Shown: positions 35,296-45,081 of the stretch, piece by piece | Layout: every line of letters begins with the position of its first letter | Numbering within the stretch: position 1 is the stretch's first letter | NCBI GenBank assembly: GCA_001695595.3 | Contig: MBPM02000097.1 | Span: 1-64,000, forward strand | DNA length: 64,000 bases | Origin: Plasmopara viticola | Taxonomy: Eukaryota; Oomycota; Peronosporomycetes; Peronosporales; Peronosporaceae | Direction of reading: 5' to 3' | Made by a program: the position numbers and the translations under genes | Notes under the pieces: model-generated | What the model was told of the DNA's origin: nothing | What the model saw: the letters and a program-made list of their open reading frames with translations, nothing else | Databases searched by the model: none

Positions 35296-36507
35296 ATGGC
35301 GCGGAAGTGGTTCCAGCTCGTGGGCGAAGATGGGAGCACTCTGACGTCGGCTGATGCTGCGTCCGTGGATATTAAAGATGTTGCTGCTCTGCGGGATGCG
35401 GTGAAGCTGAAGTATGCGGACAGCGACCTCGCAGGAATCGCTCCATCCAACCTCAGTGTCTTCGCGAACCGAGTGGCGTACGACGCGAAGCAGGCGTTGC
35501 CGAAGTCATCGTCATCAGTGACAGAGCTCGGAATTGATGAAGACAATGCGCTTATTGTCCAAGTGGGTCGGCGCACTGGTGCTGCGAGCGAGACGTCGGC
35601 GACGGCGCAAATGGTCAAGGAAATTCACGATCAAGTTGTGCAGGACAAGTGGAAGCATTACATCCATTCGAGGGTGGGCTCGAGCGCTGGCAGAGAGCTT
35701 CTGCAAGATTTGAACATTCTTGTAGAAGCTGTGCGCACTGTCCGTTTCGCTGCTGGAGACCACACTCCGGCTGAAGCTTTCAAGTGGGGAAGCGTTTGCG
35801 ATGAACGTGGCCAACACATTGCGCTCATCGAGGAGCACCAACGAGAACGATATCGTGCATACGTGGAAGCCAATATTGGTCATGTTCTGACGGAGAAGGG
35901 GCTTTGCGTGGTCGGGGTGGAAAAAGGCCAGGACATCCTCACCGTTCGAGTTCCTGGTCGCCAGATTAAGCTCGCAGGACGTACGGATCTCCTTATTCTG
36001 AGTGATCTTGTCAAGGAGGACCCTTCCGATTTGCAATTCTTGCCTGGCGTGAAGATGCTGATCGAAGTGAAGAGAAAAGTCAAACCAAGCGACGTCTTCC
36101 AGGCATTGTCAAAGCTGATCGCTCTGGATCTGCTCACCAAAGACCCAGTGATGGCATTGCTGACCGACTTATCCAACAGTTGGCAATTCTTCTGGGTCTC
36201 GAAGATGTGCGACACCAACTTCACCATCTGCAAAGCGATGATCAAGAAACCAGGACAAGCTTTCGAGATGATTAGATCGCTAATCGCGCAGCCTCTGGTT
36301 GCTGATGCAGAGATCATTGTTGCGAGTTTTGAAGCACCAATCAAGCGACGCAAGCTTCACCGCATCCCGCAGAGCAGCAACATCTTCAATATCCACGGAC
36401 GCAGCATCAGCCGACGTCAGAGTGCTCCCATCTTCGCCCACAAGCTGGAACCACTTCCGCGCCATCCTTCAATCTTCCACGGCAACTTCGAGAATGAACT
36501 CTCATGA
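35296..36507 (+). CDS. Crinkler-like protein: ubiquitin-fold header plus REase-fold nuclease domain
   Basis: ATG 35296, 403 residues, no intron, no signal peptide. Residues 4-92 look like the ubiquitin-like header of Crinkler proteins: FQLVGEDGS, a helix with VAALRDAVK, LSVFAN where classical Crinklers have LFLAK, and ELGIDEDNALIVQV. After a helical linker (about 105-200), residues 215-280 carry the PD-(D/E)XK pattern: GRTDLLIL (Asp231), MLIEVKRK (Glu257, Lys259) and FQAL (Gln269). Crinkler toxins with REase domains are described in oomycetes and are thought to derive from transposons. Residues from about 353 on are encoded by the inverted copy of the gene's own 5' end and are probably not part of the ancestral protein. 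GC content and codon use are gene-like, unlike the surroundings. Confidence 0.7.
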   Translation: MARKWFQLVGEDGSTLTSADAASVDIKDVAALRDAVKLKYADSDLAGIAPSNLSVFANRVAYDAKQALPKSSSSVTELGIDEDNALIVQVGRRTGAASETSATAQMVKEIHDQVVQDKWKHYIHSRVGSSAGRELLQDLNILVEAVRTVRFAAGDHTPAEAFKWGSVCDERGQHIALIEEHQRERYRAYVEANIGHVLTEKGLCVVGVEKGQDILTVRVPGRQIKLAGRTDLLILSDLVKEDPSDLQFLPGVKMLIEVKRKVKPSDVFQALSKLIALDLLTKDPVMALLTDLSNSWQFFWVSKMCDTNFTICKAMIKKPGQAFEMIRSLIAQPLVADAEIIVASFEAPIKRRKLHRIPQSSNIFNIHGRSISRRQSAPIFAHKLEPLPRHPSIFHGNFENELS

Positions 36508-36813
36508 AATAACCTCAACTGAGGTTAAGCACTCCGATAGCGGACGGGGCGTATAGTCTATGTTTCATTGTCCGCTCCTCCTACCCCTAATAAGGCATCG
36601 GGAGTACCCCTAGACACCCTCAGAGACAGCGATGATGTACTATATAGTACATCATATATGTACTATTGAGTACATCATCGGGGTACTCTAGGTGCTCTTA
36701 GATCTAGAGGTAGGCTCGATGCTCTAATATGAAATTCATGAGAAAACGAGACGCTCGATGCTCTTAATCTGGTCTCAACATTCAAACATCCAGGGACAAA
36801 ACGACAAAAAAAC

Positions 36814-37597
36814 ATGAGCGCTGCTTTCTTTGGGGACGGGAAAACGTACTTTGCCCGCCAGCTGCATCATCTGCGCGAAACATGGCAGTCAAGCGGATAA
36901 ATGACATCGTCAAGAAGCTTGATTGGAAAGAAGTCGAAGCTACTATGCTTTCTGATGAGCGCGATGGCGCGGATCCTGAATTTGAAGTGATATGCCACGA
37001 CGGAGAATCAAGCACTGGTGTCTAGGGCGATGGCATTCGAAGATGGCAAAATCTACATCGTCGAACTCCCATCTGGCGTCCATGATGGCTTTTGTGAATT
37101 GTTCAAGGTGAAAATGATGTTTGCGACTGGTACTCGTGATCATCATTTGGTGCCGCGTGGATCGAGTTGCGTGAAGAGTCTTCAAAGCTCGAGCCCGATT
37201 GCAGTTTTGGTCCTGCTTCTGGTTTTGGTGTCATTCGTCCTGGTGGATCGAATATCACACATTAAAGGTGGAAGTGGGCGTCTCACGAGAATGACCGTAT
37301 TTATATCGGAAAGCGGATCAGTGGAGGCAATTTCCCAGCGTCGAATACATTCTCTGCATTCGTCTATCACGGGCGCTGCGGGTTCGTCAGTACAAGCTCT
37401 ACACGGTGAATAATCGAGCAAATCCACTTCCACCTATAGATTTGACACCTATCGTCAATTCGAATAATGTGAATTTCAATTCGCGCCATTTGTTAGGCCT
37501 CGTTGGTCGAGGTCGCACTCCTCAAGGGTTCTCTTGGCCCAATGTGGTGATCGATTTATTTCCGCTCGTAGAGAGGCTAATTCAGGAAAACCAGTGA
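36814..37597 (+). pseudogene. Broken Uma2-like nuclease relic (tentative)
   Basis: Coherent forward protein pieces change frame several times: MSAAFFGDGKTYFARQL; AVKRINDIVKKLDWKEVEA; MAFEDGKIYIVELPSG; WIELREESSKLEPDCSFGP; and VEYILCIRLSRALRVRQYK followed by LYTVNNRANPLPP to a stop at 37597. The order of a Gly-x-hydrophobic strand, a Pro-Asp-like motif and VEYxLxIRLS...YKLYT is reminiscent of Uma2/DUF820 proteins of the PD-(D/E)XK superfamily, but the catalytic residues cannot be assigned securely. At least three frameshifts and an in-frame stop make it non-functional. Confidence 0.35.
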
Positions 37598-38019
37598 AGA
37601 CATTTTGTGTCGATGCATATCGTGGTGAACTTACTATTCTCACAATCTACTACCTTGATTTAGTAACCAAATGAGTAAGATCCACCCTACAACACGAACC
37701 CACTTCAGGGAATGGTTTGGAGATGCAGTGCATCCTGGTCGATAATCTGTACAAAAACACCAGGATCTTCTTTTTTCAAATGTTTGACGACGAATTTGGC
37801 CAGCTCAATCGTGGCAGGGGTCAGTAAGAGTTAGCATTGAACACCGAGTCAACGCTTTTTGCAATTTCCTCCCAATTATTTATAGTCACTACTATATTTT
37901 GTATGTCTATATCATACTATGTGTTCTTATAAGTATATATTGAAAAGTGAAGACTCAATAGAGATCCTTCTATAGAAAAAGACATCAAAGCAAAATACGC
38001 TGACGAGTCACAATGGTGG
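37598..38019. other. No gene seen
   Basis: AT-rich intergenic sequence between the Uma2-like relic and the bZIP-like site cluster. No ORF of note. Confidence 0.4.
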
Positions 38020-38058
38020 TGACTCAGTGATGACTCAAAGTGACTCAGTGGTGACTAA
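38001..38058. promoter_or_regulatory. Helically spaced cluster of TGACTCA (bZIP-type) sites
   Basis: TGACTCA occurs exactly at 38020-38026, 38031-38037 and 38041-38047, followed by TGACTAA at 38052-38058; spacing is 11, 10 and 11 bases, one helical turn. TGACGAGTCA, itself two half-sites, lies at 38001-38010. TGACTCA is the classic Gcn4/AP-1 bZIP site. It could be a regulatory array or simply a small degenerate tandem repeat. Confidence 0.4.
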
Positions 38059-38137
38059 CTCCAAATTGACATCGACGGATACACTCGAATGATAATCCGA
38101 TAATGTGATTTTCGCTAGAGCGCTCCAGAGTGTGACA

Positions 38138-38698
38138 TCATAAAAAAGTATGATCCAACTGATACCTAGCGCGCAAATGTGCAAGACCTAGTATTTTCAC
38201 CAAATATACCTTGGCTGGACATCTGTTCTTAGCGCTGCGATTATAGTCATAAAGGGTAAGCTGTGATGTAACTTTGACTTCTGCCTTCGGTTTGAAGGTT
38301 GTCAACGAGTAGTAGTACTCAATAATGCAAATTGGTTCGGACTCGTACGTATCGATATATATAACATCCATTGCTGTGTGTACACTAAGGAGATTGATCA
38401 TTGAAAAACTTGAGGGACTTATCTGATTGATTGTGTTGCAGATAGTAGATCCACAGAACACTATACTACCAACAGTGTCCAAACCGTGTTTTTGAATGCC
38501 AAATTCGCGGTAGAAATAATTCTTTGGAATCACAGGAGGTCTTGGTGATCCTGGAGGAGCTAATTGAGCCTTACCTCTGTTTGAGACTGCCATCCAGTGT
38601 TGGCCGCCGATCATGGGATTGCCCATGTTGATTATGCAATAGTCTTTGCTTTTGTTCAAATTATGTTTAATTATAGAGAACTTGTGCTTGAGGCACAA
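38138..38698 (-). pseudogene. Adenain-like cysteine protease relic (Maverick/Polinton type)
   Basis: Reading the reverse strand, YCIINMGN is followed by GGQHWMAV, which fits the catalytic His region of the adenovirus-type proteases in Polintons (G-x-HW-hydrophobic). Further on come PPGSPRPPVIPK (resembling the D-x-FG-x-PPP segment), FGIQ and VFCGSTIC, a candidate for the Cys-Gly catalytic site. Just past it the frame one base over continues IYYLQHNQSDKSLKFFND, which looks like the true continuation. The gene is therefore shifted near its catalytic Cys and has no ATG start. The assignment rests on motif order, not on overall similarity. Confidence 0.5.
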
Positions 38699-39024
38699 AT
38701 GCTACTTTCAATTTGATGTACTCTGACTCCAAAAGAAATCCCCAGTTTCATGAATTAATCACCCGTCGTTCTAGACAAAATTAAATAAACAATTAATCGC
38801 TCATAGTGCTTTACTTTTTCGGCAAGTATAATACAATCAACATCAACGCATAGAGTGTGTCTTCTGCTTCCGATATTTCGCTCTGTCGAACCAGCTTCTG
38901 CCCAAACGCTCTTCTGTGCTAAGAAATGAACTTGTATTTAAGATACGACCAGCAACACTGGTCAGTATGCTAGGCTAATCCAATTTAATCTTCCAACCAT
39001 ATCTTCGCAAGCCGCTTTTGTAAA
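38699..39024. other. No gene seen
   Basis: Spacer between the protease relic and the capsid-like relic, which are transcribed divergently. Confidence 0.4.
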
Positions 39025-40520
39025 TTGGGAAGAAGCTGTTATCGAGCTTCCAATCGAGCCTCAAATTTTAGATGGCGAATCACATCGACTGCAGCCTGTA
39101 CTATTGACCTATTGGTATCTAACGCCAGCGCATGGCAATTCATTGATAGTGTTCAAGTTGTTATCGACGGAAATACTGTCCAAACGAATCAGGTTCTTTT
39201 TGAAAATGTCAAGCATGGGCCAACTAGCAATTTTTTCACTTGAATTATATGAACTCTCCACTCCAACGATTAAAGGGTAAGGCGGAAAAGCGCAATCGCT
39301 TGATAACTTAACTACTTTGTCGTTTATGACAGCTACTAATAGCGTGGGTGAATTCGGATTGGCTAACTACTACTCAAACCAAGGAGCTCTTGAATGATTG
39401 CTCTTTACCGTTCTTGACCAACAAAGCTCAAAACTTGCATTTGATGTTATAAGAGGTAGCGCAAATATTCAGGGTGTATCGAAATCGTAATGTAGCTCTT
39501 ACCGGTGCTGTTACTGTTGGCTCGCCATTTTAGGTCGCGCATTATCTGGTCTGCATTAAGTTGCGCGATATCTGCGACTATCTATAGCCCAATGCAGAAA
39601 AATACACGCGGCGTCATAACCTCATTTACAACAGTTTATCTATTACCTTACTTACAACTGGCACTGCTGGCGTTGTGGCTCCTTATAGACTTGCTACTTT
39701 GAGCAATAATATGTCCTTCGGAAACACTTGCCCACTTTTGTGGAACTTAAGCATTGGTGCAACCACTACAGCTTTTGGCTGGTGGCCTTGCGCTTTCTGC
39801 ATCTGCGGTCACGCTTACAATTACTGCCGATGTCAATGGTACTCCAACCGCTGGAATTGCTATCGCTCCATCGCATTCATTCTCGCAACTTCTTGTTCCA
39901 TCATACTCGCCTAACCCAAGCGCCGATCATGCACTTGCTCGGAAAAAAACGTGCCGCTACTTCGAGTGAAATTACGAATTAGTTCACTGTTGCCTCACAC
40001 GCTTCCTTCACTTAGACTGCCAGTAACGGCATTGCTAGTCCAAAAAGTTTTCCATACAACCTGTCATTACCAATCCAATCGCAGGCGCCACTGTGTCGGT
40101 TACGATCAATCCGTTCCGTAGCCGTCTCTCGACGGTACCTGCAACGACTATTTAATTTGCTGCACTGAAAAATCTTCAGGTCACAATAGAAAAGGTTCCT
40201 ATCTGGAACCATCCTGTGAATTTTGGTTTGACTTATTCTACAAAAGATGACAATGTCAGACTGTGATGTTTGCCTTGGTAATGTTACCTCGGCTTGTTTG
40301 CTATCTCAGCGTCAATAAAAATCACCAACCAGATTTGTTGCTGTTGATATTGTTCGTCGTCTTTCAAGTAAAGATGGTGCCAGTAAGATTATGATCGTAT
40401 CTGGTACCTCCAACTGCAACTACGCTCTCACCTTCTATTACCACATATGGCGCAAAGTCGTTGCAACAGAGGATACGGCTATGGGTTCTGTATCGCAAGG
40501 TCCAGTGCAAAGTTAATTTC
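39025..40520 (+). pseudogene. Capsid-like protein relic (Maverick/Polinton type)
   Basis: Forward pieces in changing frames: WEEAVIELPIE and FIDSVQVVIDGNTVQTNQ near 39030-39210; TNSVGEFGLANYYSNQG near 39330-39395; VALTGAVTVGSP near 39490 followed by CIKLRDICDYL near 39560; a Thr/Ala/Ser-rich beta-type stretch to about 40200; and RFVAVDIVRRLSSKDGA near 40340. A short strand-rich protein with an 'internal Asn/Asp-Gly turn' and a C-x-(K/R)-L-(R/K)-D-hydrophobic-x-D-(Y/F) segment is what the jelly-roll capsid proteins of Polintons look like. Many stops and shifts make it dead. Its place next to the adenain-like relic supports the call. Confidence 0.4.
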
Positions 40521-40599
40521 AAAAACTTTATTATTTTAACCTATCAAATGATTTTATAATCATCTTTAGTATATATGACCTATTCAAAATATATTTGAG

Positions 40600-41530
40600 T
40601 AGCTTTTTCTCAGATAACTAGACCAAGCAAAAATTTTACGATCGCTATTACAATGCAATGGCGAAGAGTGACTTTGTTCAAGGCAAGAAGCTGCAGGCTT
40701 TAACTAAACGCGAATCATTAGACGATGCAAGCACTCATTCGCTTTCAAATTTGTCCTAGCAAGTGATGGCAAAGAATCGTGAATACGACTATAATAAAGT
40801 CACCAAGAAGCTACTCAAAGGTCTAAGAGGGCCTCCTGAATTCGTCAAAAGTGAAACTAATAGAACTTCTAAGTTCGGTAGAAAGAAGCATACATGCGTC
40901 CCAACTTCGACTGAAACAGATGCTATAAAAGACCCAATGCACCAAAAGATCCAGCCGAAGATTTCTACAGAGGAGTAAATGGCTTTAACGAAAAGGCTGT
41001 CAATACTCGAGCATATGAAGGATGAAAAGACATTGCGGGAGGTTAGGAATGACCATGTTTTGGAGTATTCAAACAAGCAAACAGAGTTTAGAAGAAAGAA
41101 ATTAAATCTGAAACGTCAAGAAATGGCTAGTTAGTTTAGTGACAGAGTCAAGGAAGAGTCAGTGAAAGTTCTGTTAACAAATGAGCTGCAACCCAATCTG
41201 CTAGGCGAGCTCAGGCGGAACCCTCGCTTACTCGACAGCTAATTAAAAATCGGATGATAGGAGAGCAGTGATGACAAAGCAAGTAAAGAAGGAAGGAGAT
41301 TGGCGGCGCTAGGTCCTGGCATAATAAAGTATATACTGACGATATCAATAGCCACAAAAGTCAATTTGCAGCAAGCTTAAACGACAGTTTGGCGAAGCTG
41401 TCGATAAACGCAAGGGCAAATATTATTTTGAAGAAAATGCTCCTCAACCGCCAAAAAAAGCATCAAATGAAACGAGATGCTATGAATCAGTACAAAGCCG
41501 AAATGAAAGGCTGACTCGATGGGATCTTTA
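40600..41530 (+). pseudogene. Decayed charged coding remnant next to the capsid-like relic
   Basis: Lys/Glu-rich forward pieces follow the capsid relic: 40763-40978 (RKKHTCVPTSTETDAIKD), then ALTKRLSILEHMKDEKTLREV and KQTEFRRKKLNLKRQEMA to about 41130, then ELQPNLLGELRRNPRLLDS near 41200, separated by stops. This reads as one helical, coiled-coil protein, interrupted. It could be another gene of the same element. I do not recognise the family. Confidence 0.3.
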
Positions 41531-44500
41531 TTCGAATCGAATATTGCTCTTGTAATTGTACTCTAACTCATTCACTTTTTCTAATCGAAGTTTGATGGCA
41601 GCAGCATTTGGCGCGACAGATTGAGAGTAATCAAGAGCATATTGATACCCTATCGGATCATTATCGCCTTCACCTTTCATATTTCATTTGGCATAACGCT
41701 GACCATTTCTCCACACACTTTCATTGCATATTGTACAATCAGTCCAAGTTTTGCTTTGTCCTCTCCCTTCCAGTTGTAACCGACTGGCTCTTACTTATTT
41801 AGTTCTTCACGATATCGTGCTTCACCCGCTCGCGAGTCTTCTCTTGCTGCATCTACCTCGCTAAATTTTTGTTTAGAGTAAGACAGTCTACAAGCTACGT
41901 TTTAACTTTTAATAACTCAATCAGAGGCCAAGAGAGATACATAAATATTAATTAACATTATTGGTAAAGCAGATTATATCAACTACATTGAATAAATTGT
42001 AATTGTCGTTTAGTTCAAGACTGTACATCATCTTATCCAATTTCCATTTTTCGTGGGAATGGAGCAAGAGTAAGGAGTTCATGTGTAGCCCTCCAATCTC
42101 TCAGTAGCAAAGAGTGCTAATTTTTGTAGTGGATTCAAACACTCACAAATTGTGTAAGCCATTAAGGCTTAATATCGCCAGGAGATTCGCACTATTGCCA
42201 CCATCAAGACTTCATAAGCGACCATCGACAGATCATCTAGACTTCAAGAAACAAATAAATCTTTTGGTGCGTCACTAACAAGTCATCAACCATAGAATAT
42301 AAGTTATCTAGTAAATGATTGCGTAAACGCACAAGCACTTTCCCCTCTATATTGGTAATGACGACTCAATTGACTTGCGCTTTACGTCCACGCCGGTTCT
42401 TTTCGCTCAATCGGACGGTACGCTTGGCTGTAACGAATAGTTCGGTATTTGCATGGACCACGCGTGTCCGTAGCTGTTGACGACGAATTGTAGATGGGGG
42501 AAAGGTGAGGCACCGGCTACAGTGAGCCGCCAGGGCAGTCGTCTTGGTATTATAAACAAGACCTCAAGCCGCAGGCGCTTTTTTGAAACACCACGGATGC
42601 TTCCAGACGTATTGAAAGCTACAAAACAAAGAAGCCGTTGGTACGTCATACAAAAAGATCCCGATGCGTGCTCGTACGGCGGTAAAACAGAATGTGCGAA
42701 GGTTGAAAGCTTCACCGAATAGCCAGCGTTCGTGAATGCTTTTACTCCAGCATTCGCTCAGCAAATTGCACGTAGAAGCCTGCAACATTGCAAGAACTAG
42801 CAACCACTTCAAGTCACGTCAACGACGACGAAAGGTGAATTTTTCTGTGGTATCGGGACTTCCTTGACGCAACTCAAAGGTCCCACGCACAGTCACTTAT
42901 ATTATTGGCGGACGTTTGACACGGCGGTACAAGCTGCTTGGCTGTCTGACGATGAAAACAAATAGCCGATTTCTCAACTTGAGGCTCTTTAATAACTAAA
43001 GCGATAGCTACGAGACAATCACGCAGATTAAGAAATGTCGAGCGGCTTTTGCCTGTAGCTAAGCGCCTTTGGCGCTTCGAAGACAAACTGTTTCGCGTGT
43101 ATGAGACATTGAAGTGGACGGTTAATTGTGCGGCGAATTTGCCGAGAAGGACGTTCGTTGCATGCACAACTGAAGCATTCAAAATCTGTGCAGAATAGCA
43201 TAGATTCATTTGCTCGGCGCACAACATCAGGTGCAGCCGTAGCAAGTAAATAATTCTTGGTCCAGGTTTCTTCAACAGCATTTTTATGCATCCAATATAG
43301 ACATGAAGTTATTTATGATTTGTAATTGCCAATTAAGACCAGGACTAAAAGTCTAAATATTCAAAACAAAAATTAGCTATAAGAAATCTATATCTAATAA
43401 CTATATATGTATGATATTTCCAAAATCCTACTTTTGAATAAGAAAGTAGGCACTCATCATATCCATGCTTTCTTTCTCAAAGTATATCTTGCGTTCAGAA
43501 ATAGTGACAGCCGTTTCACCAACGCTTTTCTCATTAAAGCATTTAAATTTCCGCAATGCACTTTGTACGGTAACTTCTAAGAAATACAATCGCAACGCAA
43601 TTTAAACAACAGCTTTGACTTGTTGCGCAATCTAGTTGATTTCCTTCCGAAAACACCAATTGGTAAGTGCTACTCACAAAATGCACAAGTGTATCCTCTG
43701 TACTGGAGTATAATGCCTTAAACTAGGGCGTTTGCCGTTTTAAGTTGCGTCTTTCATGCAGATGCGCTCGATCTCGAATGTCGCTTCATCAATGATATAA
43801 TTGCCTTTTGCTGTTAAAGTCTGAGAAGTTCGGTTGCCATATATCGAAGACTACCCTTAATTATAACCTTCGTTATATTGAGTGCGTATGTTGCGAGCCC
43901 TTCGTTGACCAATTATATTGTATCTTTCACCCACGATTAGGTGCAAGTCACCAATTATTTGATTCGCCGACTGACTCTAATTCTAAATGCGTGTAGCAAT
44001 ACACGCTGAATATGCAGTATTCTTGAAAACAATATGCTCAACAAGTATGTCTCAAGTCCAGACTGCTATGTCCTGGCATCCTTTGTGGTCGCACGTTGCG
44101 GCATTGACGGCGTCTCACCATTGCTATCGCTTTCTGGAGGTAAGTTTTTACGACACAACGCTCAATTCGCTGGGTCATGGCTTAAAATGAATTGCAGAAA
44201 ATCAATAGATTACCGTACTTGCGATCGTGACCTTTTTATCGCCATTAGTCCAGCTCATAGACCTCTTGAATGTGTAATTGATTCGCTTCTTGAGCTACTT
44301 GACGAGGCAAGAGGAAGGCGGTACCTGCAGTGTCAGAAACTGAAGCGGCGGAACACAAAAAAATTAAGCGCTCGAGAAACTGCATTAAAAAGTATGAAAT
44401 AAAACTTCGATGATTAGTAGGTGTACATACGTGCCACCTTATTTTTAACGAAAAAAACGTGCTTTTTACATTTCTATACAATAAACACCAGCTCTGCGGT

Positions 44501-45081
44501 ATTTGATTGGTTTACATTGAGAGCAATTTTATTCGTGGCGCCGGTTGCTGCTCGGAGTAACAAAAAAATGTATTTTAGACTGTTACAAGGAGTTAAAGTT
44601 GGCTTAACGGTACAGTAATGACGCTCACGACCACGTACCCTAGCCCGTTCTTTCATAGGAGCAACCTCTCCTGCTCCAAGAAACCCCCCGCCGGTTCTTC
44701 TTACAGACTCTATAGTAGCACCTGGCTTGCTTACAAACTCCAGGCTTCACGAATTAGTAATTGCAAGATAAGGGAAGTGCCCAATTTTTCTCAAATAAAT
44801 GGTTGTTCTGTGAGCCTTCAGTGAGGAAAGCGAAGCGCGGGAAGAAGGACGGAAGCAGCGGCGGTTCCTCCTTCGATCTTGCGTCCACACTACAATCACT
44901 CGCTTTGAACCGAAACACGCCGAGTGCACGTCGAGCTTCACTTTTACTTTCCACAAAAGCAACTAAACTCCGTGCTTCCTTCGCGCTTCAAAGGGAAAAG
45001 GGCGAAGCTGACGACACGGGCCTAACCCGCCGCAAGTTCTTAGGGTTTTGGCCAAATTTAAATTAGGCGTAATATAACAGG
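41531..45081. other. Gene-poor interval; weak remnants only
   Basis: 42400-43290 contains overlapping reverse ORFs of 80-135 codons with no motif I recognise. At about 44100-44402 a good donor (GTAAGT, 44143) and acceptor (ATTGCAG, 44200) surround a 65-nt stretch, and the frame after it (KSIDYRTCDRDLFIAISP onward) ends at 44402 in a basic helical tail, but the matching upstream frame is closed by a stop. It may be the last exon of a broken gene. The last 400 bp are richer in GC and are probably the promoter and 5' UTR of the PH-domain gene. Confidence 0.3.

Larger units (their letters stand above)
35111..36650. mobile_element. Inverted-repeat element carrying a Crinkler-like nuclease gene
   Basis: 35111-35408 and 36353-36650 are reverse complements of equal length, 298 bp, with about 15 mismatches by my count and no gaps (about 95 percent). 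The repeats contain, in order from outside, an AT-rich palindromic tip (GTACTATATAGTAC), the CCCTAGACACC module, a conserved promoter-like block (ACTATACGCCCCGTCCGC), a possible initiator, the start codon and the first 37-38 codons of the gene. About 940 bp of unique sequence lies between. This fits a transposon with long terminal inverted repeats. A partial head-to-head duplication of the gene's 5' end is the alternative. No target duplication could be recognised because the outer flanks contain more copies of the tip module. Confidence 0.7.

Noticed and set aside
36280..36465. Reverse ORF beginning like the Crinkler-like header
   Set aside because: It is the inverted copy of the gene start and soon runs into antisense sequence; a truncated duplicate, not a second gene.
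44761..45066. 101-codon forward ORF before the PH-domain gene
   Set aside because: No domain, and it is open on both strands; more likely promoter and 5' UTR of the PH gene.
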